DNA of 19,612 nucleotides from JAMCZZ01 sp964363695 (GTDB lineage: Bacteria; Patescibacteriota; UBA1384; XYA2-FULL-43-10; 1-14-0-10-43-13): the NCBI GenBank assembly GCA_964363695.1, contig CAYIJI010000016.1:1-19612 (forward strand), given 5' to 3'. Shown in pieces: positions 8,001-16,420 of this stretch (its first letter is position 1; the number at the start of each line of letters is the position of its first letter). Under the pieces are notes generated by a model. It did no database searches, had not been told where the DNA came from, and saw only the letters and a list, made by a program, of their open reading frames with translations. The translations under genes were made by a program, and so were the position numbers.

Positions 8001-11000
8001 GGCAATCGTTTGAACTAGCGCCAACAAAACCATAGCTTTTACAGCCCATTTGGGTTGTTATAGTTATGTCATCTGTTTTCTTTTCAGTCAGCATCAGTTC
8101 AGTCAACCCTTTTGTGGTTTTGCGGTCCTGCTCCAGCTTAAAAATAGAATCAAGAGAAGAGATTTGCATTTTCATTTTTTTCAAGAGAAGACCCTGCTCG
8201 GTTTCTGGGAATGTGTAGTCGGAGTTCCACCAATCTTGGTTTGGATTCAATATGTCTTTGATTTTATTTTTTATGCCTTTGTTTAGCCCTTCAAGTGGGT
8301 CTCTTTCCTCGTCTGGGATATTGCTGTTAGCCCCGGCGTAATCTTGTATTGCTTGAAGCTTAAATTCCATCGACAGATTTTTTATGGCCTTAACATAATC
8401 GGGAGAAAATAATCCGGCGAGATATCCGTCATCAAAATTTCGTCCGTCAGGAAAAGTGATTCCGTCCATTGGGATATGAAAAGCAAGGGCAAAATTAATC
8501 GGGCCGATGTTGTCGATTAGCTCATCGACGCTTGTTCCTCGGAATGAGTTGCGGGGGATATCAAGAGTTTGTTCAATCTTTGACCGGCCGACGTTTTCAT
8601 AAATATTTCCCTTTAAAGAAACGTAGTCGAGGCCGACGGCGCGGCCAAGCATATTGGCGCCCAGTTCGGAAAGGGCGCACTGCCTCATATTGGTATTTGG
8701 AGCGGAGAGAAAATTCCAAGTCGACCCTTCGGGCAGATTGAGCTCTTGATCAATCATTGCTCCGGCCACTCCGTACAAGGACTTAAAATCGCCGTTCATA
8801 ATAGCGTAAAATTCGTCCGGCCCAAACAAATCGGAGGAGATATTTAAGCCGATAGCTTCAAAGAGACGGCTAGAGACGGCTTTTTTGATTGTAATGCCGC
8901 CGACTGCTTTTTTGTAGGCGACAAGAGGTTTGTTCGCATCTAAGCTTTCATACTTATTGAGCAATTTGTCCAAGACGGTTTTCGAGACGCCGGTATTTTT
9001 CTCTATTTCTTCATATTTAGCATCATTTAAATCTAGAGCCTTGGCTTCATCTTCTTTGGATAAATAATTCCAAAGCTTCGCTTCAAGGTCGGAAGCAGGG
9101 AGGCCGGTTATTCGAGAGAGTCCGCCAGATAGTTCTTGCAAATAAGTCAGTCTCTTGTCGGAATGTTCTGTAAAATATTGTTGAGCATCATTTTTGTTGC
9201 CGAAGTAGTGAGGGCCGTCTTTGTCGACGTAAAGGTAGGAGTTGTTTTGGGCGAAGGAGGAAACCATACTGCCGCCTTCATAGAACGCTTGGCATTGCTG
9301 TTCGGCCGGAGGAAGTTTGGCGTGGGGGTTTTGCCCATTGTAGCTGGTGCTTAAGTTTATTTTTTTGAGCTCTTCCTTGCCTGTTTCTTGATTTAACACC
9401 TGCAAGAACTTATCAAGGGTGCTTGGATTGATCTCCATCTTGCCGGAGAGGAGAAGTTTTTCGTCTTTAGAGAGGTTGTTTTTTGCATAGCCGGTGTTGA
9501 TGTTGCGGTTGGTGATCAAATTCCTAGTCGATCCTGCTTTCAAGCCCAGCCTTTTATCAATCTCTTTTGCCCTTTTATCGGCAGTTCCCCAAGCCACAAA
9601 GTTGTTGCTGGTTAAAGAATCAAAAGTATAGGAGCCGGAAAGCCCCAGGCGGAGGAGCAAATCGTTTTCCGGAGTTCGTATGCTGTCATTCATCTTGAAA
9701 GTTTCAATGTTGGCCACAACATCGTCTATGCCGGTTTCAAACGATGCGTTGCCTCCGGCGTTATCGATCAGAGTTTGCATATCGGCCTTATACTTGTTCT
9801 GGGCTTGTGCGACCAGCCGGTTGAATTCATTCTCGTTGTTATATTTAAGGGTGATAAGAGCAAACTCTCTTTGATACAGCCGAGTTTGGTCGCTGGTGTT
9901 TAAAAGATCGGGTTTTACATATACATTGGTTGCGTATGTGCTAAAGGAGGTGGCTTGAAAATGTTTGGGCGGGGTCAAGCTAAGCGGCCCAGGGTTGTTC
10001 ATTAGGGTGGGAGTTCCTTGGGTTGCCGGCGTGCTCGCAATTCCTTGATCTGTCCAGACTGCCAAGGCGTGATAGTCGGTCTTAAAGTCAGGCATATCGA
10101 TGTTGCTTCGCAGAATCGGGCCTTGGAAGTAGAAGCTCGGCATTGCGAACTCTTCTTCGATTTTAGCTTGGCCGATAGAAGACATAAAAGCATCTCTATC
10201 GCCCAGCCCTTTTCTTTCATAGTTTTGTATGTAATAGTTAAACGAATTATTTGGAAGATTGAGCTCGCTTTCTATTTTTTCCGCCCCGATTGAGAGGAAG
10301 AAGTCTTTAGGGGAAATCTTTTTAGACAGAAGCGCCATCAATATTGCGCGGTTGGGGGTAAAGCCTTTTTTGCCGCCGGATGAATTAACAGATGTTGGGC
10401 GATCCGCTTTATTCGTAAATATTCCGGTCGGAATTTGCTTGATCGTTAAATTTTGCGAGGATGGCACAGCGCTGCCGTCGATAATTTCGGTGGTCAATCT
10501 AACTAGTTCATTGATATCTGAAATGGTGCCGTTTATTTTATTAATCCACCTAGATGAAAGTTTTTTAGCGCTGTTTAAATTATTGCTTAAGTAATCAGCT
10601 TCAACGGCGATTTTCCTTGAATTTTGTTTAATTGAATTTATTCCGTTGATCTGCATCGAATCATTGATAATATTTCCAATTGCGGTATTGGAACTGTTAA
10701 CTAAGTCTTGGACCTGTTTATATTCGGGATCGTCTTTGGCATCTTGCCAGTTTGTCTTTATTCTGCTTGTCAGCTCTAGAATTTTTTGGATTCTAGATAC
10801 ATAGAACCAAAATTCAGGATTCTTCACATGAAGTTGAGGATTAACTTCTGTTAATTCTATTTTTACCTTATCGTCTGGATTTAAGGCGTAATTGGCAAAA
10901 GCGTAAAAGAGAATTTTATCGCCGACTCTTCCAAACACTGCGTTTCCGCTTGACTTGCTGCAGCCGAAAAGGCGGTACATATCGCCACTTGCCAAACCGA

Positions 11001-13431
11001 TCTCGGTTGCTTTGTTTTCCGATAAAGTTACATTTTCGTATTTTGATTTTTCAATAACCGGATTGCCCTCGCCGTCGTATATAACTTTGCCATCCTTATC
11101 TTTTTTATAAGTATCGATTTGGACAGAGGGGACAATGATCGGATCTTGTATTTCGCATTTGTCGCCTCCCGCCGGCGATGAGTTAACATAAACCCATTCC
11201 CGAAAAGCTTTTCTTTGCAATTCGGTTGAAGTAAAGGACTTTGCCATTTGGGCGATGCCGATTTCGGTCAAGGCCTCTCCGGATCCTTGCAAAGCCTTGT
11301 CCCAAGTCCCCGGAACAAGTTCAAAGGCCGAGTCAGACATTTGAAAGTTTTTTAATCCGTAGGCAGTGTCATCCATTCGAGTTTGGCCAACTAGCATAAT
11401 AAAATTGTAGGGAAGCATTTGGCCATTTTTTAATTTGTCGGTTGTCCCTAGTTCAAGGTGGAGCGCGTTATCGACATAGCTAGAGCTGGAGAAAACGAGA
11501 TCGCCTCTATATTTGCCGATATTTTTTTTCACTTCCGCAAAGGAGGCGCCAAGAAACGAGCCTTTTTCAAGATTGAGAGTGTTTTCGATCACGGCCCGCC
11601 CGACAATTTCAGGCCGGAGGCCTTTATCTTGATTGGTTAAGTCTGAAGTGAAATTATCAAGATCTCCGGCATCGAGCCCCATCTCGAACTCGAGTTTTCT
11701 TTGTCCGATTTTGGTCAGCATTGAATCAAGGGTTTCGCCGTCGAAGGATCCGATCGGAATATTTAATCTTTGTTCAACCGCAGCTTGGCCGATTACCCGG
11801 GCAAATTCGTCGAACGAATGGTACTCCCGATTAATGAAGAGCTCGCGGGGAAGGCCGAGGAAATCGGCAAAGTACATACTGCCCATCTTTTGAAGAGTGT
11901 CTTCAAAGTCGTAGCCCTTTAAGTTGCTGCTCGGCGAATTGATCACTTGGGTGAACAGCGATTTGCCTAAAAGCATTGCTACATCGTTGAAGCTGGCAGA
12001 GGAAAAATCTCCTTCGTAATCCGAAATGTCTCCGCCAAACTGCTCGACTAAGCCCTGTATTCCGTCATTGGCAGCCATCTTCATCATATTCATCAGATCC
12101 TGCGCTTGTTCGCCTTGGCCTCCCGATTCGGAATAACCTTTTTGTGTCTGCCAAGCCAGCTTGATCGGGCGTTGAGCAGCTCTAAACTGATCGGTTGTAC
12201 GAGTAATTTTCAATCTTCTTTTATTAATTAGCGTGCACCGTATATCGTCGATCTCCGAGATGTCTATTGCCGTGCCTTCGGCGTGGGCTGAAAGGTTGTT
12301 TTCTGATTGCTGTTTAATTTCGGCGTTTTCCGCTTGTGTCAGGTAGGCGTCATACTGAGTTCCGTCGGCGTCTTCTACCGTCCCCATCGTAGTACCGTCC
12401 TGTGTATTTGAGGTTGTTTTGCTGCCGGTATTGCTGGATTGCGTTGTCGGCCGTCTCATTCCCAATTCAGCCGCAGTCAAGTTTGCGGTGTCGTCGGTAT
12501 TTTCTGTGCTGGCCGATTGGCTCCTAATTGCGTCGGATTCCCTTGAGGTCATCTTTTTTGGGTTCTTGTAGCCGGACAAAAGCCGGTTTACTCTTATTCG
12601 ATAGTGGCCGGCTCCTCCTTGGCTCTTTGGGGTTACCAAATAAACAAGCGTTTTAAGGACACGGATATCAATTTGCAAAGAATTTATCGCTTCGTCAAGC
12701 TGTTCCATTAAGGAGTTGTAGCTGTCTTTGTCGGAGTTTTTGTTATCGAAAATCTCTTTTATGTCGGATGGATCAGTACCTATAACGCAGGCGATCGTTT
12801 TCTGGTCGCTTCGGATTATTTCCTTGTTTTTCTCCGGCCAATACCCTTGGGCTATGTGAGAAATTTCCTGAAAACTTTCCGGATCTTCTACTTTAATCTT
12901 TAAAATATCATCAGAAGAATTTACCGGTATTGCCTGCACTTTTTCCGACAGTTTCCCTTTGATTTCGGGGTAAAGGTGGAAGAGCTCGGCAAAGTCATTT
13001 TCAAAATCCGGCATTACTTCCGATCCGGCAAGGCAGGCAAGTGACTGAAGTGAATCATAGTCGTCGTAGTTTAAAATAATTTTCTTATCAAACACGCCGG
13101 TTATCTTTTTCTCGATTGGGATGATCGAATCATTTTTATCTTGAGGAAGCGCAGAGTTAACCCTGTTTTTGAGGACTTCGTAAGATTGAGACCCTCCACT
13201 CTTTCCGGTTAGCTCGCCGTCGGGCATACCTCCCGAGTAAGTGCCTGGTCCATCTGAATCTGGATCTGAACCATTTGCATCATTATAATTTTCATTGGCG
13301 TTTTGTGCTTGAGAAACAGAAGCATCGGCTGCTTTTGCTGTTTGATTTGCGGAGGGAGAAGCTAAGAGAGGCTGAAATATTGTACTTAAGCCGATCAAGA
13401 TTATTAATGCTTTTTTAAAAGTCTCTTTCAT
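5038..13431 (-). CDS. Giant exported multi-repeat protein, 2,797 residues
   Basis: I know no named family for this protein. Residues 1-24 form a signal peptide (MKETFKKALIILIGLS..LLA, then SPSAN), followed by a Gly/Ser/Asp-rich stretch. Residues 276-290 (HYRIRVNRLLSGYKN) and 382-391 (SAHAEGTAID) recall the SGYR and SxHxxGxAxD motifs of M15-type D,D-peptidases, but no third zinc His is nearby. A motif of about 19 residues, hGxxxhExxLxhPxxSFxG (h = hydrophobic), recurs with starts near residues 547, 610, 1048, 1086, 1555 and 1614; weaker forms occur elsewhere. Many scattered cysteines suggest disulfides outside the cytoplasm. Near the C-terminus, hydrophobic segments (about 2568-2594 and 2614-2664) could be membrane helices, followed by a Cys-containing tail. 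The start codon overlaps the stop of the LytM-like gene (ATGA), so the two are translationally coupled and probably act together. It may be a surface fibre, adhesin or VirB6-like channel part; these are guesses. Confidence 0.85.
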   Translation of the reverse strand: MKETFKKALIILIGLSTIFQPLLASPSANQTAKAADASVSQAQNANENYNDANGSDPDSDGPGTYSGGMPDGELTGKSGGSQSYEVLKNRVNSALPQDKNDSIIPIEKKITGVFDKKIILNYDDYDSLQSLACLAGSEVMPDFENDFAELFHLYPEIKGKLSEKVQAIPVNSSDDILKIKVEDPESFQEISHIAQGYWPEKNKEIIRSDQKTIACVIGTDPSDIKEIFDNKNSDKDSYNSLMEQLDEAINSLQIDIRVLKTLVYLVTPKSQGGAGHYRIRVNRLLSGYKNPKKMTSRESDAIRSQSASTENTDDTANLTAAELGMRRPTTQSSNTGSKTTSNTQDGTTMGTVEDADGTQYDAYLTQAENAEIKQQSENNLSAHAEGTAIDISEIDDIRCTLINKRRLKITRTTDQFRAAQRPIKLAWQTQKGYSESGGQGEQAQDLMNMMKMAANDGIQGLVEQFGGDISDYEGDFSSASFNDVAMLLGKSLFTQVINSPSSNLKGYDFEDTLQKMGSMYFADFLGLPRELFINREYHSFDEFARVIGQAAVEQRLNIPIGSFDGETLDSMLTKIGQRKLEFEMGLDAGDLDNFTSDLTNQDKGLRPEIVGRAVIENTLNLEKGSFLGASFAEVKKNIGKYRGDLVFSSSSYVDNALHLELGTTDKLKNGQMLPYNFIMLVGQTRMDDTAYGLKNFQMSDSAFELVPGTWDKALQGSGEALTEIGIAQMAKSFTSTELQRKAFREWVYVNSSPAGGDKCEIQDPIIVPSVQIDTYKKDKDGKVIYDGEGNPVIEKSKYENVTLSENKATEIGLASGDMYRLFGCSKSSGNAVFGRVGDKILFYAFANYALNPDDKVKIELTEVNPQLHVKNPEFWFYVSRIQKILELTSRIKTNWQDAKDDPEYKQVQDLVNSSNTAIGNIINDSMQINGINSIKQNSRKIAVEADYLSNNLNSAKKLSSRWINKINGTISDINELVRLTTEIIDGSAVPSSQNLTIKQIPTGIFTNKADRPTSVNSSGGKKGFTPNRAILMALLSKKISPKDFFLSIGAEKIESELNLPNNSFNYYIQNYERKGLGDRDAFMSSIGQAKIEEEFAMPSFYFQGPILRSNIDMPDFKTDYHALAVWTDQGIASTPATQGTPTLMNNPGPLSLTPPKHFQATSFSTYATNVYVKPDLLNTSDQTRLYQREFALITLKYNNENEFNRLVAQAQNKYKADMQTLIDNAGGNASFETGIDDVVANIETFKMNDSIRTPENDLLLRLGLSGSYTFDSLTSNNFVAWGTADKRAKEIDKRLGLKAGSTRNLITNRNINTGYAKNNLSKDEKLLLSGKMEINPSTLDKFLQVLNQETGKEELKKINLSTSYNGQNPHAKLPPAEQQCQAFYEGGSMVSSFAQNNSYLYVDKDGPHYFGNKNDAQQYFTEHSDKRLTYLQELSGGLSRITGLPASDLEAKLWNYLSKEDEAKALDLNDAKYEEIEKNTGVSKTVLDKLLNKYESLDANKPLVAYKKAVGGITIKKAVSSRLFEAIGLNISSDLFGPDEFYAIMNGDFKSLYGVAGAMIDQELNLPEGSTWNFLSAPNTNMRQCALSELGANMLGRAVGLDYVSLKGNIYENVGRSKIEQTLDIPRNSFRGTSVDELIDNIGPINFALAFHIPMDGITFPDGRNFDDGYLAGLFSPDYVKAIKNLSMEFKLQAIQDYAGANSNIPDEERDPLEGLNKGIKNKIKDILNPNQDWWNSDYTFPETEQGLLLKKMKMQISSLDSIFKLEQDRKTTKGLTELMLTEKKTDDITITTQMGCKSYGFVGASSNDCPKKEPIETVTVVKNIIITPNSYLKKVSNSTAKSFALSGLVDLLGADLTDEQKNAIKDIVNSFSGWVRTGAKYGDVYYDLSEIFTNLNLDQKTHLDQGSFQQILNNPRDAKQVVLPQIARNMDERFGLDPKQEGSFTHLYGSYEAKAAERESECDEFQMKPERAQELKDQENSIYNSQVDTQVNNGSYAAIGNIDIAVDHTSDLKFSSDSLEQLKKINEERYDANQAYNTCKTNNRGGALKDWSAENFTTHTALALAANAFSVKLSGKIAEATKGTVIMPPADISQIILYGDMRYFWAASIAFGANVVTDATRPGETKGVPSPHQISYQDVRLMTVGSPEAEEYAADAATYDFLGGTLGGATTDYEQTFVDYRYGDVCAGKSFLDCVTSQDYNSSSRELPRDYNNLVGANKKTNDRIHGFSPDKREEAQAMYWDLKGSTDYCYDNLSGVKLTSNTPEDLEKELDGIFQNNSAVRICADQLETLEMVDQARENAKIDSRRMFKEDLQYKMMDGMFWGYDQNVFPGFSYALIKGDAKTKQFAIATYIKNGLINAEFFGQKVSWLEEIKDPIGAIVTADYIYSLTQPGDRTEKFTKFAKSDGFRFTKNFIAEHSEKWFGFKIDPDLAEGLIVGFSTGVWGFDGIKPREGQAEFGDLKLTTVGGYGIKATLSKGFIWADKQLGWKPGTAYNVYDKGKKLYEAFQLYKKINRIEEAFNTLNKVDDAYNAGKTTIETWQAAQDGYNAALSKYPDAAKQIEQAGNFSKAKAVAYAVLVQIAIEIVTKQITDFIHRSYGEDIAELEVKWGLVPGSLSMLIDGAISAGVTMLAGVLTANPVLIAAGAIMWIIAQWTFILTNAFGVYKTEVKCSADGYFPKMERPNPSANDITDLGVWDGKNSDTMQQKSIQAAQYKAKRLIADMLEMQNNPLYEDIVPNQIMTGRNEDVQALNASISANICAQADPNLTAISGICGGNTQAGVWANPQTTAYTHIGF

Positions 13432-14945
13432 TCGTTTATTTTGAGTTTGGTTTTAATATTGTTCCAAAGGTAAGTGCCCCAGTCCTTATTGCTATTGCTC
13501 GAAAAATCCAACCTGTCGCTAACAGATGTTGCGATACATTTGCCTTTATAAGAAACTTCCAAATGGATTCGGCTTTTTTCGTTCAATGTTCCGATTTTAT
13601 CCTGTATAGTCATTGTCTTATCTTTAGCTGGAGCGCCTTCTTTTTTAAGATTGGCGTACAGGGCATAATATCCGTTATTCTCTATAATAATTTTCCAACC
13701 GCCATGCTGATCGCTTTCAGAAGAAGTTACCTTGCCTCCAAAGACTGGGTAAACGTTTGCGTTAGAAGAGCCATATAAATCTACGGCATCGCAAAAATCA
13801 TTTTTAAATTGAGTATAAGTATCGTGTCCTTCTATTGAATCTCGGTATATGAGAGTTTTGCCAAAAGGGCCTTGGTTAAATCTTATGATTTTACTTTCAA
13901 GGGGGGATCGAGTTGGGCCGGCTGTAAAGACGGGGATTAGAGAATTTTCATATAGATTAAAGAGATTTTGCAAGCTTGCTATTAGTTTTTTAGCGTTATC
14001 CTCGGTCTTATTGGCCACAACATTATTTAAGTCTCCAATAACTGTTTCAATTTTATTTTTAATCTCAGCGTCGGCCGTCTCGTTCTTTAGCTGTGTTAAG
14101 TCAGATCTTAATCCTTCAAGCAAAGTAATGGACATCTTCTCTCCGATCTGTTTGTCGCCGGCCAAAGCAAGAACTTTTGTAATCCAATCTTTATCTTTGA
14201 TTGGATCGGCGGCTTGAGTAAAAGTTCCGCCGGTTAAGGTATTGACCTTTTTGTTGCCGAGGAAGCTCATAGCCGCGGCAAAAAGGGCGATTTGAATAAT
14301 CAGAATAATGGCTAAAACAATCCAAGCTTCGGGATGCGTTGCAAAGAGCAAGACAATTTTTTTTGCAGCTTGCAGGGCGGCTTTTTTGGCATAATCAATC
14401 GCTTTGTTAGCGATCGCGTTTCTAATATTGGGGCCTTTTTGAGGACTTTCATCTCCTCCATCGGATTCTGAATCATCTTTGTTTACCGGTCCGCTTGCCT
14501 CCGGCCTGCCCTTTGCACCTGTTTTTTCTTGTTCCGCTTTATCAAAAGGCTGGCCTGCGCTTGGAGTTTTTGCCGGTTCGTTGCTTTTATTTTGTGATGC
14601 AGGTGGAGTTTTAAGGGCATTAACAGCAGGCCCGCCCCCAAATTTATCCTCCGGTTTCTCAGAATCAAGCCCCTGGGCTTTATTTAGTTCTTCTTGTTCT
14701 CTTTTTAAGAGATCTTGCCTGACGGCGTTTCGGTCTACCGGAGCATTTGGTAATCGATCTTGATTTGACACAGGGGGACGTTGGTTTTCTATTTGTTTAA
14801 TCTTTGAATCAAAAGGGACGGAAGCGACCCTTCTTAAATCTTCCTTCAATTTTTTTGCACGAACAGAGTCGTCAGCTATTTGAGCTGCGATCAGTTGATT
14901 TTGCAATTCTTTAATTTTGGCTCTCCATTTGTTCGGATCAGCCAC
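13428..14945 (-). CDS. Membrane-anchored LytM/M23-like protein with degenerate active site
   Basis: The 505-residue protein has a charged, partly coiled-coil and Pro/Gln-rich N-terminal part (1-200), a single membrane segment (about 207-229, AWIVLAIILIIQIALFAAA) and an outer region. The C-terminal part (about 383-475) matches the M23/LytM pattern: CDAVDLYG, VYPVFGGKV, GGWKIIIENNGYYALYANL, IGTL, then RIHLEV. Key residues have changed. The first zinc His of HxGxD is Cys385 (Asp389 is kept), the His of YAHL is Asn432, and the first His of HLHxE is Arg459 (His461 is kept). It is therefore probably a non-catalytic LytM domain, as in EnvC/NlpD-type activators, used for binding or structure. The start is GTG at 14945, about 4 nt after GGAGG. 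The stop overlaps the start of the giant protein gene in an ATGA arrangement, so the partners are likely made in balanced amounts. Confidence 0.8.
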   Translation of the reverse strand: MADPNKWRAKIKELQNQLIAAQIADDSVRAKKLKEDLRRVASVPFDSKIKQIENQRPPVSNQDRLPNAPVDRNAVRQDLLKREQEELNKAQGLDSEKPEDKFGGGPAVNALKTPPASQNKSNEPAKTPSAGQPFDKAEQEKTGAKGRPEASGPVNKDDSESDGGDESPQKGPNIRNAIANKAIDYAKKAALQAAKKIVLLFATHPEAWIVLAIILIIQIALFAAAMSFLGNKKVNTLTGGTFTQAADPIKDKDWITKVLALAGDKQIGEKMSITLLEGLRSDLTQLKNETADAEIKNKIETVIGDLNNVVANKTEDNAKKLIASLQNLFNLYENSLIPVFTAGPTRSPLESKIIRFNQGPFGKTLIYRDSIEGHDTYTQFKNDFCDAVDLYGSSNANVYPVFGGKVTSSESDQHGGWKIIIENNGYYALYANLKKEGAPAKDKTMTIQDKIGTLNEKSRIHLEVSYKGKCIATSVSDRLDFSSNSNKDWGTYLWNNIKTKLKINE

Positions 14946-14967
14946 AACCCCTCCCCGTGTTAAGTAT

Positions 14968-14997
14968 ACAGAATACAGTTAGACAGAATACAGTTAA
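14968..14997. repeat. Tandem 15-bp repeat upstream of the LytM-like gene
   Basis: ACAGAATACAGTTAG (14968-14982) is followed directly by ACAGAATACAGTTAA (14983-14997). Each unit is itself made of ACAGAAT and ACAGTTA half-units of 7 nt. It lies 23 bp upstream of the GTG start of the LytM-like gene, next to the palindromic element at 15019-15139. A related AGAATAC pair occurs at 17751-17764. Confidence 0.65.
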
Positions 14998-15018
14998 ATA
15001 TTTCAACTTATTTTAGTC

Positions 15019-15139
15019 TGTCATCTCGAGCCATTGGGTAACTTCAAGGCGAGAGATATACAAATTATTTGCAACTCAAACGTATTAATAATTTGGAGAT
15101 TTCTCGTCATTCGACTTCGCTCATGATGTCGAAATGACA
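15019..15139. repeat. Long imperfect palindrome, TGTCAT-type dispersed repeat
   Basis: This 121-bp element has inverted ends: the left begins TGTCATCTCGA and the right, in reverse complement, begins TGTCATTTCGA. The inner arms are a perfect 9-bp pair (CAAATTATT at 15061-15069, AATAATTTG at 15087-15095), flanked by 10 more positions with 7 matches. It fills most of the 230-bp gap between the propeller gene and the LytM-like gene, which otherwise holds only the 15-bp tandem repeat and no gene that I can see. As RNA it could fold into a long hairpin, but no T-run follows, so I do not call a terminator. Confidence 0.65.
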
Positions 15140-15175
15140 ACAAACTAATTTACAACTTATTTACTGATTCACTTA

Positions 15176-16420
15176 CTACTTGATTTTCATCGCGTAAACC
15201 CCATTCTCTGTTTCATATATGACAATATTATTATCATTTGCGGTTAAAAGTGTGCTGACTTGATCGTTTTCCGGCAGCTTGATCGAAAAATCTTTCTGCT
15301 TGTTGTTTTTCAAGTCAAACTTAAATATTGATTCTTCCAAATTTTCACCATCCGCTCCGGCGGCTAAAATATCGTCCCCTCCTAAAAAGAATATGTTCTT
15401 TGCTTCCGCTGTCAGGCCTAACTCGAAATCGTTTGTGCCGTCTTTGTTTATAACGGAGACCGTCGCGTCGTCGATTAATTTGGTTTTTAAAGAATAGTAC
15501 ACTTTGTTGCTGTCCGGAGAAAAAACTGCGTCAAAATTATTGCCTGCAGGGGTTAGCTCTTGAAGAGCCCTGCTGTAAGCGTTGAGCAAATAGATTTTAT
15601 TTGAGTTTTTGCTCTTGTTGTTTGGAATTAAAGCGAGCCACTCTGAATCCGGTGACCAGAAGAGTTTTGGATCATTTATGCCTTCTCCTTCAAGGTTTAT
15701 TATTCTTTGCTTATTGCTATTGTCCAAGCTGGAAAAAATCAGCGTCTTATCTTCGGTGGAGTAATAAGCGATTTTTGAATTGTCGGGAGACCAAGCAATG
15801 TTTCCGACATTTTCTCCCCAAAGTGTTTCTGTTTGGCTGACAAAGTCGTATTTTTTAAAATCAAAAAGGTAAACGCCGTCTGATTTTCTAAAGAGGGCCA
15901 AATCTTTCTTCGGCGACCAAATTATTTCCTCTATTCCAAAAAGGTTTGAATTGGTAACTGGATCAGAGGATGTTAAAATCGTTCCATTATCGCTTAACTG
16001 AACTTTCGCTTTATAAATAGCCCCTCCATTGTTTCCAAGATAGAAAAACTCATCAGGGTTATTTCCTTTAGCTATAAATTTACCGTTTTTTGCTATGTCA
16101 ACAATCGGAGGGTTTTCTTTAAGGACGATATTTTGGTTATTTGTTACTCCTCTTTTTAAGGTAAGAGATTTAATGGAGCTGACATATCCATCCAATTCTA
16201 TTTTGACAAAATGGGAGCCCAAAGAGAGCCTTTTTTTGGCGAAGCCAAAGCTGTTTACATCGACTTGTTCGCCATCGACAAAAACCGAGGCTTCGCGGGG
16301 AGACACTTTGACGCTTACAAAAGAATTTGAAAGAATCCAAACTCCAAAAACAATCGCCAAAACAATCACTGCCGAAATCAGGTACGCTCGATAAGTTAAT
16401 TTTTTTAAGTGAAGATTCAT
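15176..16420 (-). CDS. PEGA-domain protein with a TolB/WD40-like beta-propeller
   Basis: The 414-residue protein has one N-terminal membrane segment (about 11-33), a PEGA domain (about 35-100: VKVSPREASVFVDGEQV, then LSLGSHFVKIELDGY) and a propeller (about 105-414). The propeller blades show the repeated pattern [WF]SP[DK].....a: IWSPKKDLAL near 168, AWSPDNSKIAYYS near 210, FWSPDSEWLALI near 255, FSPDSNKVYYS near 300. PEGA domains are usually extracytoplasmic and surface-associated, and propellers of this kind bind partners or glycans. No catalytic residues are evident, so a scaffold or sensor role in the envelope is the likeliest reading. Its ATG overlaps the stop of the peptidoglycan hydrolase gene (ATGA) and no strong ribosome site precedes it, which indicates translational coupling. 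Confidence 0.85.
   Translation of the reverse strand: MNLHLKKLTYRAYLISAVIVLAIVFGVWILSNSFVSVKVSPREASVFVDGEQVDVNSFGFAKKRLSLGSHFVKIELDGYVSSIKSLTLKRGVTNNQNIVLKENPPIVDIAKNGKFIAKGNNPDEFFYLGNNGGAIYKAKVQLSDNGTILTSSDPVTNSNLFGIEEIIWSPKKDLALFRKSDGVYLFDFKKYDFVSQTETLWGENVGNIAWSPDNSKIAYYSTEDKTLIFSSLDNSNKQRIINLEGEGINDPKLFWSPDSEWLALIPNNKSKNSNKIYLLNAYSRALQELTPAGNNFDAVFSPDSNKVYYSLKTKLIDDATVSVINKDGTNDFELGLTAEAKNIFFLGGDDILAAGADGENLEESIFKFDLKNNKQKDFSIKLPENDQVSTLLTANDNNIVIYETENGVYAMKIK

Noticed and set aside
14479..14763. Long antisense open frame over the LytM-like gene (94 codons, plus strand)
   Set aside because: It lies fully opposite a well-supported gene, has no ribosome site and encodes no recognisable domain; it reflects the codon bias of the real gene.
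14963..14991. Possible minus-strand promoter with TATACT (14963-14968) before the LytM-like gene
   Set aside because: No acceptable -35 box lies 16-18 bp upstream, and transcription would start at or inside the ribosome site, leaving no leader.
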